A DNA stretch of 64,000 bases from Bagarius yarrelli. Its lineage: Eukaryota; Chordata; Actinopteri; Siluriformes; Sisoridae. Shown one piece after another: positions 23,100-35,100 of this stretch. The stretch spans positions 10,419,510 to 10,483,509 of the forward strand of contig VCAZ01000003.1 in NCBI GenBank assembly GCA_005784505.1. The letters run 5' to 3'. A program made the translations under genes and the position numbers. Position 1 is the stretch's first letter. The number at the start of each line of letters is the position of its first letter. The notes under the pieces are model-generated. The model was not told the origin of the DNA. It saw nothing but the letters and a program-made list of their open reading frames with translations, and searched no databases.

Positions 23100-26000
23100 G
23101 AAGCACACAGGTAAAAGACGGTAACACATGAAAAGCAGTATAAAGACATTAAAGTACACTGCAGTACCAGAGTATTGTATTGTAGTAATACAAATAGCGC
23201 TGTGTATCGACAAAGAGCTTCACGATACAATACAAGGATCATGATATATAATTGCAATACTTTTAAAAATTAGAAAATGTGAACAAATAGCTAAAAATAC
23301 AACACATACAAAGTCGGAGGCCCTTATTTTTTTCTCCGCTATGTTTGCTTCTGAGACAATAACCGTATGTGTCAGCGACAACTACAGGAGCGGAGGAGGA
23401 AGTTGTTTGACACAAACCAAAGCAGAGCTTGCAAAATCTTTAATTCCTGGTAGCCCTCTGGTCAGGTACTTTTCAGTTTTTGGTAGCCCAAAATAAATAA
23501 GTAGACAATTTTTAAAAAAAAGGTAATGTACACCAATTTATAACAAATAAAAAAAAAAAAAAAAAAAATAGTTAAATTATTTGATGTCAGTGATTTTCAC
23601 GATTCTCTCCACTGCGTGTATGTGTGTATATTTATCACCAGTTTGAAGTTGCCACATGAGAGTTCACTTGAGGATATTAATGAACGAAGTCTGGACGAAG
23701 TCTGAGCAATTGTTACGCAACTGATCAGGAATTTTGTAACTGACAAAATATCATGTAAAAATCAGTAACTGCTGCCACCTATATACAGTTTGCACAATCA
23801 CGGATTAAAAGTAAAGTAAAGCAAGCGCAAGTTTAACGTAGTTTTGAAGACATTGTATGATTCACAATATTTCTTTTTAAAAAATGCTATTTTGATCTAT
23901 AGTATTGAAACAAAATTCAACTAGAATTCGGAAATAAAACAAACTTTGCACAAATACGCATAAAAAAATTCATTGCGGTGAAGTTCTTGGTACTTATGAT
24001 TAGTTTCTATGAGATTTTTGCAGCGAAGATCGATGATTTTTTGCAGCGGCTTTTTACACGTTTAAACTGCGAATTGGTTTGGGGGGTAAAAATTGTAAGC
24101 AGACGACTTTTCATTTGAACTCAGCCAGTAAAGTCACATAATTATGTCTAGTTTTTTTTTTTGTTGTTGTTGTGCTAATGATCAGCACAAACAAACTGTT
24201 TCGACTAACTGACATCACACGGCAGGCAGCATTGGGCTCAAATGTGCAAGAAACTGTAAAAACAGCAAGATTCTGAAAATAAGCTGGCAACTTAATGCAA
24301 AGAACACTATTTAAAAAAAAAACTAAAAAAAATGATTTGCCCCACTCAACCTCGCTACTATACTTTTACAGACACACACATACACACAAAGCCTTAACCG
24401 GCACCACTTTTTTTTTTGACTCTGTGTCATCAGCTACTGCCTGGTGGGTCGAATTACCTTAGTTAAACCCACGGTGATCATTTCTGGTGTTAATTCGACA
24501 GTTATTTTAAGCAGTAACAAAAAATGTGAGTAATAAATCTTAGTTAAAAGAAAGCTGCAGACTTCTGTATTTAAGCACGATGATTTTTTTGGTCTTTTTT
24601 AAACTAAATAAAATCTTAGGTACATAAATAAAGAAAGAAAGAAAGAAGGTTGAATGTGGGCTACATTTTATTCATTCATTTATCTTCTATACCCACTTAT
24701 TTCCTAATTTGGGGTCACAAGGATCTGCTGGAGTCTACCCCAGCCGTCTCTGAAAGGACGAAAGGCAGGAGGGGTACACTCTGGACAGGTCGCCGGTCCA
24801 TCACAGGGCCACACATACACACACACTCACTCCTATGCGCAATTTAGAATCACCAATCAACCTAACATACATGTTTTTGGACTGTGGGAGGAAACTGGAG
24901 TACTCGGAGTAAACCCACGCAAGCACTCCACACAGAAAGATCCCTGGCCGGGAATTGAACCCGGGACATTCTTGCTGTGAGGCAACAGTGCTCACCACTA
25001 AGTCACTTGCTGTGGACAGTAATTGGTGCTTATTTGCTAATTGGTGTTGCTTTTCATTATTCCATTATATGTTAAAAGAACTATATAAAAAGCAGTTTTT
25101 TTTTCTTGTGTCAGCATAATTTAAAGTTATATTAAGCAGAATTTAAAATAAAGAGAAAGCAAACTTTATACTTCAATTTCGATAGATTTTGCAGCTATCA
25201 TTAAGGCGACACTCTTTAATTTACATGTGTTAAACATGAGTAAAGCTTCAATAGAAAATAATCACATAAGTAAAATATTTTTTGGGTCACAGGTTTGAAA
25301 AAGTTTATAAGCAAATTCAGCATTTCGGCTGGAACAATAATATCTGCATGATTTTATTTGGGTGCGGAACACTATCGTTACTCACAGTGAATGCTTTAAT
25401 TTACTCAGCTACATGGCACAGTTGTGCACTTAGAACAACAAAAAAAAAAGACAAACCCAAAATGTTGACAGCGGTTTTAATCACTCCCTAAGACTTCACA
25501 ATCGCAACTATTTACAACCAATCCCTGTGTAGTCCGCATGACTGTGCTGTTTTATTCGATCAGTACTACTTTTCCTAAAATTGCCCCACATCAAACAGGA
25601 ACAACACATCACCAAATGCACTTTTTTTCTTATTTTAAGAAGATGCAGACATGCCGCACTAATGTTTCCCATTCACACATAAAAAATGATGGCAAGTTAA
25701 CTGGGGGGTCGAACTGTTTTACATCTCATACAATATTGTGGTTCAATTTTCACTTAATCCAGCAATTTTATTGCAATAAACCACTTAATATCATTGCAAA
25801 GTTGCCGCAACAGATCAGGATTTTTAAACCGCAATAATCCTGGAGGGGTTTAATTAGAGGTAAAGATAAAGCTTTGAATATTATTTATTGATTTATTTAT
25901 TTATTGTTGCTACTAATGTTTAAAAAAAAAAACCTTTCAATTGACTTTTCATATAAACACGGATTCACGATATTTTAAATGTAGTGTTAAGTTAATAACT

Positions 26001-26720
26001 GGGAATATTATAACTTACTTTAATCTGAGTGGGTTATTATTTTATGGAATAAGTGGTTAGTTCTAGTACTAGTACGTTTAAATATTTATATTTGGAAAAA
26101 CTATCAGTAGTCCAAATAAAGGATGGAAATCCAACACGATGACGTAACAACTTTGGATGAAGACCACCTCTACCTACATTCATATATGGTAATGAAAAAT
26201 ATAAAATATAAATCTGCTGCACTTTTTATATAGAAATAAGCACATTTAGCATATAAAAAGCTGCTTTAAAAATATATATTTTTTAAATAGGTTGGAAACA
26301 CAGACAGATGTTTTAAAAAGTCTTTTTTATGTCTGGTATGTTTGGAAGCCTGATGACGTAAGCGCTGCAGTTTCTCTACTGAGGTAAATGTTAGCTGGAG
26401 TACAGCAAAGGAAAAAAGAAAGAGAAGATAAAAAGGGCAAAAGTGAGTGTTTTTTAATAATAAGGCGATAAAAAAATAACTAAACGAATCGCTTTTATTA
26501 ATAACACGACAGTTTGCTAATATAAGAACAAACCTAAGCACTGTTCCTGCATTGAGCTAACCTTTAGCCATTTAGCCCACAGCGCTAGGTCGTTAGCGAG
26601 CCAGCGCCATAGCTTGGGGTAAAAAAAACCACCACTGCAGTGAGTTACTTAGAGGATAAATACACTGAAAGTTTGAATGAAGCAATGTTAAGGTATAAAA
26701 ATGTGAATAAAAGGGGTTAC
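23100..26720. other. Intron between ilk 5' non-coding exon and first coding exon
   Basis: No coding region seen. It holds a poly-A run near 23550, GAAA repeats near 24630, and a nearly full copy of the second SINE-like family (24663-25012). The rest is AT-rich. Confidence 0.45.
24663..25012 (-). repeat. Second tRNA-headed SINE-like family, long copy
   Basis: Conserved blocks in order: 'ggggtcacaaggatctgctg', 'ggacaggtcgccggtccatc', a CA-rich stretch, 'ggactgtgggaggaaactgg' and 'gggaattgaacccgggacat'. Read on the minus strand, the end resembles a tRNA head (TTAGTGGTGAGC as A box, GGGTTCAATTCC as B box). Shorter copies lie at 17800-17945 and 42620-42780. Its spread over introns and spacers fits a retroposon. 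Confidence 0.75.
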
Positions 26721-26830
26721 CTGTTGAAGTGGCAGCTCTGGCTGAAGTGAATGAAAGTCCAGTGACGGACACTAGCCGTTACTGTCCACACCCTGGTCGC
26801 AGAGTTTACGTACAGGAACCGCCTTTCTGT
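26721..26830 (-). promoter_or_regulatory. ilk: Probable ilk non-coding first exon and promoter region
   Basis: The minus strand has a good donor at 26721 (CACTTCAACAG followed by GTAACC), preceded by sequence less AT-rich than its surroundings. A TG microsatellite (26835-26861) lies just upstream. Such an exon would supply the 5' UTR needed by the acceptor near 23069. The upstream edge and start site are guesses. Confidence 0.4.
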
Positions 26831-26831
26831 G

Positions 26832-26834
<3 letters not shown>

Positions 26835-26861
<27 letters not shown>
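26835..26861. repeat. TG microsatellite next to ilk promoter region
   Basis: About 13 GT units on the plus strand. Confidence 0.9.
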
Positions 26862-26862
<1 letters not shown>

Positions 26863-27593
26863 TGTTTCAAACAACTAAACAGCATCGCCCTCTGTTGGGA
26901 ATCCGCAAAAAACGTGCCCTCTGGGGAGAAATGTTTTAGAAACGATCCACCGACGCAGTGGTAAACTTTCCTCCAGGTAATCAGATAGTTCTGGTCTGTG
27001 ATGGAGAGAAGTCTTCATGAAGGAGATGGAAAAACTAAATTACTTTTCTCCAATGTTGATGAAACAAACGATGTGCAGGAACCTTGATAGTTTTTTAAAC
27101 ATAGATTTGTATCAAAATTGTAAGGAATCGCACGACATTGAACACACCAGCCAGTCAAATGAATAAAATGGCAGTGATCAGATACTCTGGTGGTGCCAAG
27201 GTACTATTTTTTTTTTTTTGGTGGCTGTTATTCTTTTTTTACTTCATTCTAAATCACTCCAAAATCATTCTGGGGTGACTAGAGTTTATTCTGTTTTGCA
27301 GGAATCTAATCTATATTTTTTGTTTGTTAATTAAACTGAGCTTTATTTTTTATTTTTTACTGTTAAATCTGATGTTTCTTTCTTCTTACAATTATTATTA
27401 TAGTTTATATATTATAATTATAAGCCGAGTCAAGTCACCTTTATTTCTATAGCGCTTTGTAAAAATAGAAATTTACTTACTAAAAACACTCATATGTAAA
27501 TTAAGAGTCCCCAACTAAGTAATCCAGAGGAACCAAAACTCCATCCAGTGACAATGGAGGAAAAAAAACCCTTAGGAGACAACAGGCTCAGTC

Positions 27594-27616
27594 GGGGGTG
27601 GGGTGGGGGTGGGGGT
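27594..27616 (+). other. G-quadruplex motif with single-base loops
   Basis: Four G runs of 5, 4, 5 and 5 bases are separated by single T residues. This is a textbook intramolecular quadruplex pattern on the plus strand. It lies in non-coding sequence at the end of a repeat-like block. Confidence 0.85.
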
Positions 27617-28879
27617 TAGTTCTCCTTTGACCAGACAAATCATTCCATGTTTCAGCAAAGTTTCCATGGTCTTGTCATAATGGCTGCTTAGAACACAAGG
27701 TCATCACTGGGGGGTTATTGTCTCTGTGCTGATCCACCAACTGGGCTGGATACAGACTGGATCTGGTGGCAACGATGAGCTCGGAATAGCCAAAGAAATT
27801 GTGAATTATGTTAGTGTAGATGTCATTCTACTTTTGATAGACAAATACATCGTGTGTTAACAGAGAGGGGCAATGGCAATGAATCGGGCAGCCCAAATAA
27901 CACTAAACATTCCTTTTTGATGGCCAAAGTGTGTTTTGGTCTTTCACCATTGCTTTGATTAGGGCCCATGCTTTCATATACATTATATAGCAAAAGGTTG
28001 TGAACACTTTTTCCAGCCCGTTGCCTGTGTTAAAAGTGCACATTTTTCAATGATGTGTTTGTGTGTTTTAGCATCACATAATTTTCTAACTCGAGGCCCA
28101 AACACCGTTCCACGATGAGAATGCCCTGTGAACAAAGCCTTCGAGATCCATGAAGATATAATTTGCCAAATTACACACTGTACAACTAGAAAACAACTTC
28201 TCTCCAGACCTCCTCTCCATTAGTGCCTGAACTTACTAATACTAGTGTGGCTGAATAAAGATAAATAAATCTAAATACTGGTAAAGAAAAAAGCATTTCC
28301 AGAATTGGACGTGGATGTTGTAAAAGGAGAAAAATGAGACTAAATCTGGAATAGAATGTTAAAAAAAACCCACATTATTGGGATGGTCATTTGCCCAAAC
28401 AATTCTGTTTATATAGTGCATAAATATTACTACTGTAAGCTGATTTTATATTAAAGGAAAAAAGCTGCATTAACCATTATTATATGATTGTCATATATTT
28501 ATTGTTATTGTAAAATTGTTAATTACAGAACTGAGCCTTTGGCTGTTTTTTTTTTTTTTTTGTTTTACTTGGAAAAAAAAATGTATAATTTCTGAACAAA
28601 CATACTAGATATCCTACCAGAACAATGCATTTTTTCCTGTTGCGGTCAGGGATGCGCTTCAGCTCTCTGAAGACAAACACAGAGAGAAAAAGGAGAAGCT
28701 TCTTTCTGCAGGGAACATAAAGTGACTGTAGACACTTTATATTCAATTTTTATCCACACTGCATATTCGATACACATGGTTTATTTTTATTTTATTTTTG
28801 CATATTTTAATTGAATTTTTTACATTTTTTTCTATTACTGTTCTATTTTTGTTTTCTTTTAAGGACATGAAGTTGTGGG

Positions 28880-28985
28880 TGTGAGTGAAGAGGATGTAGA
28901 GAATAGAGTTAGGTGGAGACGGATGATTCGCTGTGGCGACCCCTAAAAGGAAACAGCCGAAAGGAGAAGACGACGACTTTTCTAT
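28880..28985 (+). mobile_element. Retroposon 3' tail fragment
   Basis: The phrase 'gctgtggcgacccctaaaag' followed by 'cagccgaaaggagaagacga' is the characteristic end of a common fish non-LTR retroposon. Only the tail is present. Confidence 0.5.
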
Positions 28986-30168
28986 TTTTCTTTTATCCCT
29001 TTTTCTATATAGGAGAGTCATAAAGAACATTTCACTAAATGCTGTACTGTGTATAATTGTTTGTGACTAGGTAAACTTTATATGCGCAACCCATATCTGG
29101 ACTGACTTTAAATACCTGTGTTTTAATATTATATTTTTTAAATACCACATGAAAATATCACACATATGCTATTAAAATATAATATTCATTATACTATTTT
29201 AATCTTAAGTGTAAAGATGTATATGGCGTCTTTTGGCAATTTAAACAATATTATCAGTGGATAATATTTCAATTGATAATTCACTACATGTTGATGTTAT
29301 TTATAATTGCCCTTTGCTCAAGTCTCACAGATGGACATTTACTCTGGAGCAGTTCTGCAGAAATGAATTTTATATTTTAATATATAACTGTTTGTCCCAT
29401 GATATGTTTGTAGGTCATATGATGGTGCTTCAGTCTTTGTAGCCAACAGGAAGACAGCTTCTTCCTGTGACTGGCACAGACATTCTTTAAAAGATGAGGA
29501 TATTGCAACTCAGCAGAATGTTACTGCAGCCAGTTTTTTTTTTTTGATTGTTCGATTGAAATGAACAATTAAAAATGTATATTTTTTAATATGAAATGCA
29601 TTATTGACCTTTGAAGATACACTGAATGGTGAACAGTGTCAGCAGCAGTCATAGCAGTCACTGATATTCAGTGATTTTGTTTTCCTACCTGCACATAGGA
29701 TTGGTCCAGTTTTACCTTCCTCTCCTAATTTCTGTTCCGAATAGTGATAGTTTCTTCTCTCTCTCTCTCTTTTTTTTTTTTTTAAGACTCGTTCTCTTAC
29801 AGCGAAATTTTTTAGAAGGTCTGTTCACACCAGGTCACTTCATAAGTTTATTTCTAATCGAATAACTATCTGGTTTATCAGCCTACATAATAAAATAAGA
29901 GTGTAATAATAACCTGGAATTAGAACATATAAAGATAAGAAAGAACCTCAAAAGTTGTCATTATGACTTGTTCAATTTAATTTTTTTTGTATGTAATATC
30001 CTCTATCTACACGGTTTTTCAGTCACATGGTCACATATCCCCAGTAAAAGAAGTGAAAAAAATAAAGAAAAGCATCCGAATAATGTTGTTAATTGTTGCG
30101 TCTGACAATGTCTATCTCTTTCAAAACAAAAGTCATCCTTTTTTTACCTTTAAGTAGTTTTTATACTT

Positions 30169-30174
30169 TTTATT
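30169..30174 (-). terminator. timm10b: Polyadenylation signal of timm10b
   Basis: The minus-strand AATAAA lies about 60 bases after the timm10b stop codon. It is the nearest canonical signal. Confidence 0.6.
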
Positions 30175-30234
30175 CCAATCAGCACATGCTTCCAAATAAC
30201 AGCTTTGAGTAGTAAGACTTGTAATAAACCAGCA

Positions 30235-31315
30235 TTAAGATGGTGGTCTTTCTCCCCCAGTTTGGGCTGGTGGTGATATACTGCTGTTTACTACCCCTGT
30301 TTGGTTTACGTCTGCATTTCTACTTTTCACTGGTACGCTGGGATTTGCAGGAGGTGCAGAAACCTTCAGTCCTTCTAAAAGTGGAGAGGTCACGTCTAAG
30401 GATGCTTGCCTGGATGATACTGCTATTGGTGGCTCAGCTGCAGCTGTGTGTGGATGTTCTGTAAGAACCGGGATTGGATGATCAAGTGTTCCTGTCTTTT
30501 CTGCAGTAGCTGTGGGCGTCAGCACACCTGTTGTAGGTGTGGCAAAATTAGAAAGAGCATTTAATGGCTTTGAACCTCCAGCAAGAGGCTCCACTGATCC
30601 TCCTGCTTCGGTTGATTTTGCCATTTCTGCAGCTTTGCTCTCCAGCTCCTCCATTCGTTTCTGAACCATGGCTGGCATTAGCTGTACGTATGTGCCCATT
30701 AGGCGATGGTTGGAACGGATCAGTTTGCCAGCACAGCTGTCTGCACAATGCTCCTAAGGAGGTCCAAATAAACAACATCTGGTCAACATTCTTACTACAG
30801 ATTTCGTTAAAAGGGCAAGGTTTTTTATGAATATGGCATAAGGGGCCGTAGTGTTCTGACAATCCCTCGAAACATCCTATCAAGAGGTTTCTGTGTATGA
30901 ATACTCCTCTTATGTCAATGCACATGCTACTTCATAGATTTTATCGCTGGATGCATTTACATATCTGGGCAAAATAAGCTTTGTAAACTTAGTTACACTA
31001 AGAAAGTAAACGAAACCACACAAACTAAGTGTAGTTTTTCGCATCCTGTGCAATTTAATGATTAGAACTGGTTTTAATACATGCTTGACTTACTTCATCC
31101 ATTGTAAGATTTCTGTAGTTGAAATTGTTTGTGCATCGCTGGAAGCAAATTTCCGTCATTCGATTATAAACCAAGAGAAAATCTCGAAGCTGAAATAAAC
31201 AAATACATAAATTACAATTAGAAAACGGAAAAATCAATAAATATTACACCTTCCGATGCCCAATAAAGGAGATATAACGCTTACTTACATTTCGCAGTTG
31301 TCCCTCAGGGTCCAT
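30235..31315 (-). CDS. timm10b: Mitochondrial import chaperone Tim10B (3 exons)
   Basis: Exons 31315-31289, 31189-31094 and 30753-30235 join in phase 0 to 642 nt, or 213 residues. The start MDPEGQLRNLRDFLLVYNRM matches the family. The small-Tim signature, twin CX3C, is complete: Cys24/Cys28 (CFQRC) and Cys44/Cys48 (CADSC). TIMM10B works in the intermembrane space, bound to the TIM22 carrier translocase with the TIM9/TIM10 chaperones. The family core ends near residue 85. It is followed by about 125 residues rich in Pro, Ser, Thr and Ala (for example TPTTGVLTPTATAEKT), against roughly 103 residues in total for the human protein. The tail is in one exon with the second CX3C, so it is not a mis-splice. 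timm10b also lies close to ilk in mammals. Confidence 0.95.
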
Positions 31316-31450
31316 AACAGGTTAAATTACAGAGTGTATTTGAAATAAAAGAGATGTGGACAGTAATATTAAACTTTACACGATTGTTTCCTTATAATTG
31401 CTATTTAAAACCAATTATTTTTTCCCCCACAAAGCATAGCCTGACATTCA

Positions 31451-31482
31451 CATGCGCGCAGCCATGTTTGATGTCACGTGAC
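31451..31482. promoter_or_regulatory. Putative timm10b promoter motifs
   Basis: GTCACGTGAC, an E-box palindrome, occupies 31473-31482, about 160 bp upstream of the ATG. A TGCGCGCA core resembling half of an NRF1 site starts at about 31453. NRF1 is a known driver of mitochondrial import genes. The function here is inferred from motif and position only. Confidence 0.4.
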
Positions 31483-31578
31483 CCCAGCAGGCACAACGTC
31501 ATTGTCGTAGCCAACTGAACCCCGGAAGTCATTCTGATCATCACAGTTAAACTTGCTGTATAAACATATATTTTATTT

Positions 31579-32336
31579 AGTGTTGAAAAGGTTACTTTGT
31601 AAATGAAACAGGTTACAGATTACCCTATTTAAAAGTATTTTAAAGTAATGTAGCTTTCCAGTTAATTTATAAAAGTAATGCGCTGGTTACACTTGATTAC
31701 TTTTTGATTACTTTTAAGTAACTGATTACATTTGATTACTTTTTGGTAACTGATTACTTTCAGTTACGGTTTGAATACTTGTAACAGATATTTTTACCTA
31801 ATTAATTTTTAAACATTTCTACCAGGCAGGGTTACTCTTAGTGTCAAACAGGGTGGAGTAGTTTAAAGCTTTCAGTGGCAATATGGATTAATGTAACTGG
31901 CAGCGATTAAAAATCAGAGAACATTTACATTACATTTATGGCATTTAGCAGACGACCTTATCCAGCGCGACATACATTTCTCTTTTTATACAAATGAGCA
32001 ACTGGGGGTTAAGGGCCTTGCTCAGGGGCCCAGCAGTGGTGGCTTGGTGATGCTGGGAATTGAACCCCTGTTTTTTTAGGTATTATGCCAACATCTTAAC
32101 CACTAAGCAATCACTTCCCCAATCAAAAACATCAGAATATCACCGCTTTACATGCAAATAAAAAACAGCAACATCAAATTAATATTATTAAACAATTTAA
32201 CAAAGAAATGATATCCTAGGTTTTCAAAGCTGTTCATTTTTATAAGTAACCAATTTAATTACACATTTACTGTTACTATTATTTTGTAATTAGGTTACTT
32301 AACTCTGTTACATGGAACTAGTGACTCCCCAACACT
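31579..32336. mobile_element. Non-autonomous DNA transposon with nested SINE
   Basis: The left end AGTGTTGAAAAGGTTACT and right end, inverted AGT-ACTCCCCAACACT, form imperfect inverted termini of a common fish element (typical end 'CAGTGTTGGGGAGTAAC'). Subterminal repeats of 'gtaactgattac' type occur inside. A SINE of the tRNA-headed family sits within (about 31927-32120). No transposase is present. I believe the class is hAT-like, but this is not proven here. Confidence 0.6.
31927..32120 (-). repeat. tRNA-headed SINE, nearly full length
   Basis: From 'acatttatggcatttagcag' through 'ggttaagggccttgctcagg' to 'ccaacatcttaaccactaag'. It is the same family as the 18138 copy but in the opposite orientation. 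It is inserted in the DNA transposon spanning 31579-32336. Confidence 0.75.
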
Positions 32337-33646
32337 GATTGACCCAAATTGTATTTTTACACAATATACAGCATATCCTGTGAATTTTGCAATGTTCTCA
32401 GCATTAGAAATTCTTTTAGGATAAGATATCGATTAATCTAGACTGATTTAAGTAATTACTTGCCCAATTATATAAAGGTTAGCTTTGTTTTTAAACCAGG
32501 GATCATCCGCTTTTATAATAATCATGTTCATAAGCATGTTTGTTGGTATTCGAGTTTTAGACATACAGTATGTGTCATAGTTGAAGTCATATTATAAATG
32601 GCTATAGATAAGTGACTTTAGCGAAAGCTAAGACAGTGGAATGATGACGAGTAAATTAAAATAAACTCTTTTTCTCTCTTCTTTTTTATTGCATTTTTAT
32701 TGTAACCCTACATGTTTATTCATGAACTACAGTATTATGTGTATGTATGTGTCTATGTGTAAGTTTTATATGGGCGTTTTTGATAGTATATTGTGTCTTG
32801 AAATTCTAAATAATTATTTAGAATAGTTATCATAATATGTTTTAATCTAAATTAGCTGGAAACTGTTCTTTCCAAATTATATACATTATAAAATGTATGT
32901 ATAGACGTTTAGGTTAATATTTTTCTTTCTACTTATAATTGAAAATATGAAGTATATGTATGTATATACTTTCAGATTTCTCTCGGTTATACACATAGCT
33001 GCTGATTTCAATGATCCACAGTTGAATAATACTATGACAGACACATTTCCCTTTCATTATAAAAGCTTTTTATTTAATAAATAAATAGGCTTGACCTGGA
33101 TATGATAATGATTAAATTATACCCAGTTTGGATATAATAACTGTTTGTTTGCAGCTGCAGTATCAGTGATATCATCAATGATAGCAAGGAAAAGTGAATA
33201 CCAAGCAGACGCATTTCGTTTTCTGTTTTAGATATTATTTTATTTTCACAATAAACAAAACATGAATTCCCATCGAGTGACAATCTTGCATAGTGATTGA
33301 AATGTAAAAGTAGATCTGCCCTATTGCATCATTTTCGTGCTCTGCTCTCTTTGAAGCTGTTTTTACTTCTGTTTTTGAACACCCATAGCTCAGAGACAAT
33401 TTTTTTCCATATACACAAAGTATTTCTTATTAAACCTTTTTTTTCCCCACAGCATAAGTAAACATTGTTGCTTAATATCCTTTGGTACTTTCTGTTATAA
33501 AACTGAATACAGAGCTTAAATACATGTGAAAGCACGAAGGTTTATAATTTATCACTGTCAAGCAGCGTCATGTGTGTTTACAAGCTTTAAAAATAAGTAT
33601 TCTTAACATTGTAGGTCAGGCATTTTTTTTACCTTCGCTTTGGATT
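32337..33646. other. Spacer and probable 3' UTR of trat1-like gene
   Basis: AT-rich and without a gene. AATAAA-type signals on the minus strand near 33069 could end the trat1-like transcript about 0.6 kb past its stop. Confidence 0.4.
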
Positions 33647-35069
33647 TCAGCTGTCTTGATCATGACTCGGCTCATTTTGGCCCAAACTTTGATCGACCTT
33701 GCCATGAAATTTCATTAGCTCCCACTCATAATTGTTTTCCCATTCTGTTTCTCTCTTCCTTTCTCGTTCTCTCCTCCTCTGTAGCTCGTCTGTCTTTAGT
33801 GCTACTTGATGGCTGTTGAGGTAGATGCTGCTTCGGGACACAGTGAGGCTGCTGGAACGGGAAGGTAGAGCACCATCACAGTCTGCTGTCCTTTCAGTGC
33901 ACCTCATTTGTGGTACAGGAGCAGGATAAGTCTGGACCATATGTGTCTGGTTCTGTTCCTCCCGGGATCTTTTCTTTTTCTTGTGTTTCTTAACAAGTCT
34001 TAAATCCAAGGATGCATAAGAAACATCTTCTGGGCCGGACTGAAAAAAGCGCAATATTTAGTTCAGTAACTACACAGCCTATTATAAATCCCTACTTATC
34101 TATGAGAAAAATACACACAACATTTGATAATATATGTTTTTTCAGACCAACATAGAGACCAGCTCAGTTACCATATCTAACCCTCAGAAGACTATATAGG
34201 GTAGTCCGGACCGCTGAGCGAATCATTGGTACAACCCTCCCTAGTGTCAAAGAACTGTACTTATCCAGCAGGAGCAAAAGGGCTGGCATAATCACCCCTC
34301 ACATCCAACACACTCCATCTTTGATCTGTTGCCGTCTGGTTGACACTACAGAGCTCTGAGCACCAGAATGGCCAGGCACAGGTACAGTTTCTTGCCTAAG
34401 GCAATTCATCTCATAAACACATAATTGTCTATATTATATATTGAAATTTTACTATTCTGTACATTGTCTTTCTATATTTGTATATCATGCTTTTTATTAT
34501 TCGTGTCCCGTCCTGTCTCCATCATTCTTTTGCACTGTGGTGCTTCTGTCAATAAAACAAACTTCTCAAAAATCAAACAAAGTTGGTGTGAACAAACTTG
34601 GCAAAAAAGCTCATTCTGAAATGTATATTTTTGACAAATATTTTGATAATAATGGTTACGGCAATGTATTGTACAAATAGTTGTTATTTGTAACATGTTA
34701 CATGTATAGCCTAAAACTTTCTGTGGTTTATTTTTAATTAGTTAGTTTGTGAATAGCTATATTATGAAAATTAAACTGCAGGCATCAGAAATAGCATAAT
34801 AAAATTACTTAAAAATTACCTTCTATTATCAGGACATAATTTAATATTTAAATATGTTCTTAAAGATATATATTGATTATGCTAACCTATTAAACAGTGA
34901 AGTTCATCATTAAGGATTTTCATCATTAAGGATTTTCATAGGAGACTAGTAAAAAATAGTAATCGGTTTTATTACAAACCTTTACGGTGCAATAATAACC
35001 GCAAATGTGCAATATTTACATATGTATTTGCATTTTTATTTTACAGCTTGAATTCTTTAAACAATTTTG

Positions 35070-35100
<31 letters not shown>

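Larger units (their letters stand above)
26862..30168. other. Spacer between ilk and timm10b
   Basis: No gene recognised. It holds a decayed repeat copy at about 27425-27640, a G-quadruplex motif (27594-27616) and a fish retroposon tail at about 28880-28985 ('gctgtggcgacccctaaaag' followed by 'cagccgaaagg'). The rest is AT-rich sequence with poly-T runs. The open frames are short and featureless. Confidence 0.5.

Noticed and set aside
30240..30830. Plus-strand frames opposite timm10b
   Set aside because: They are antisense shadows of the timm10b last exon.
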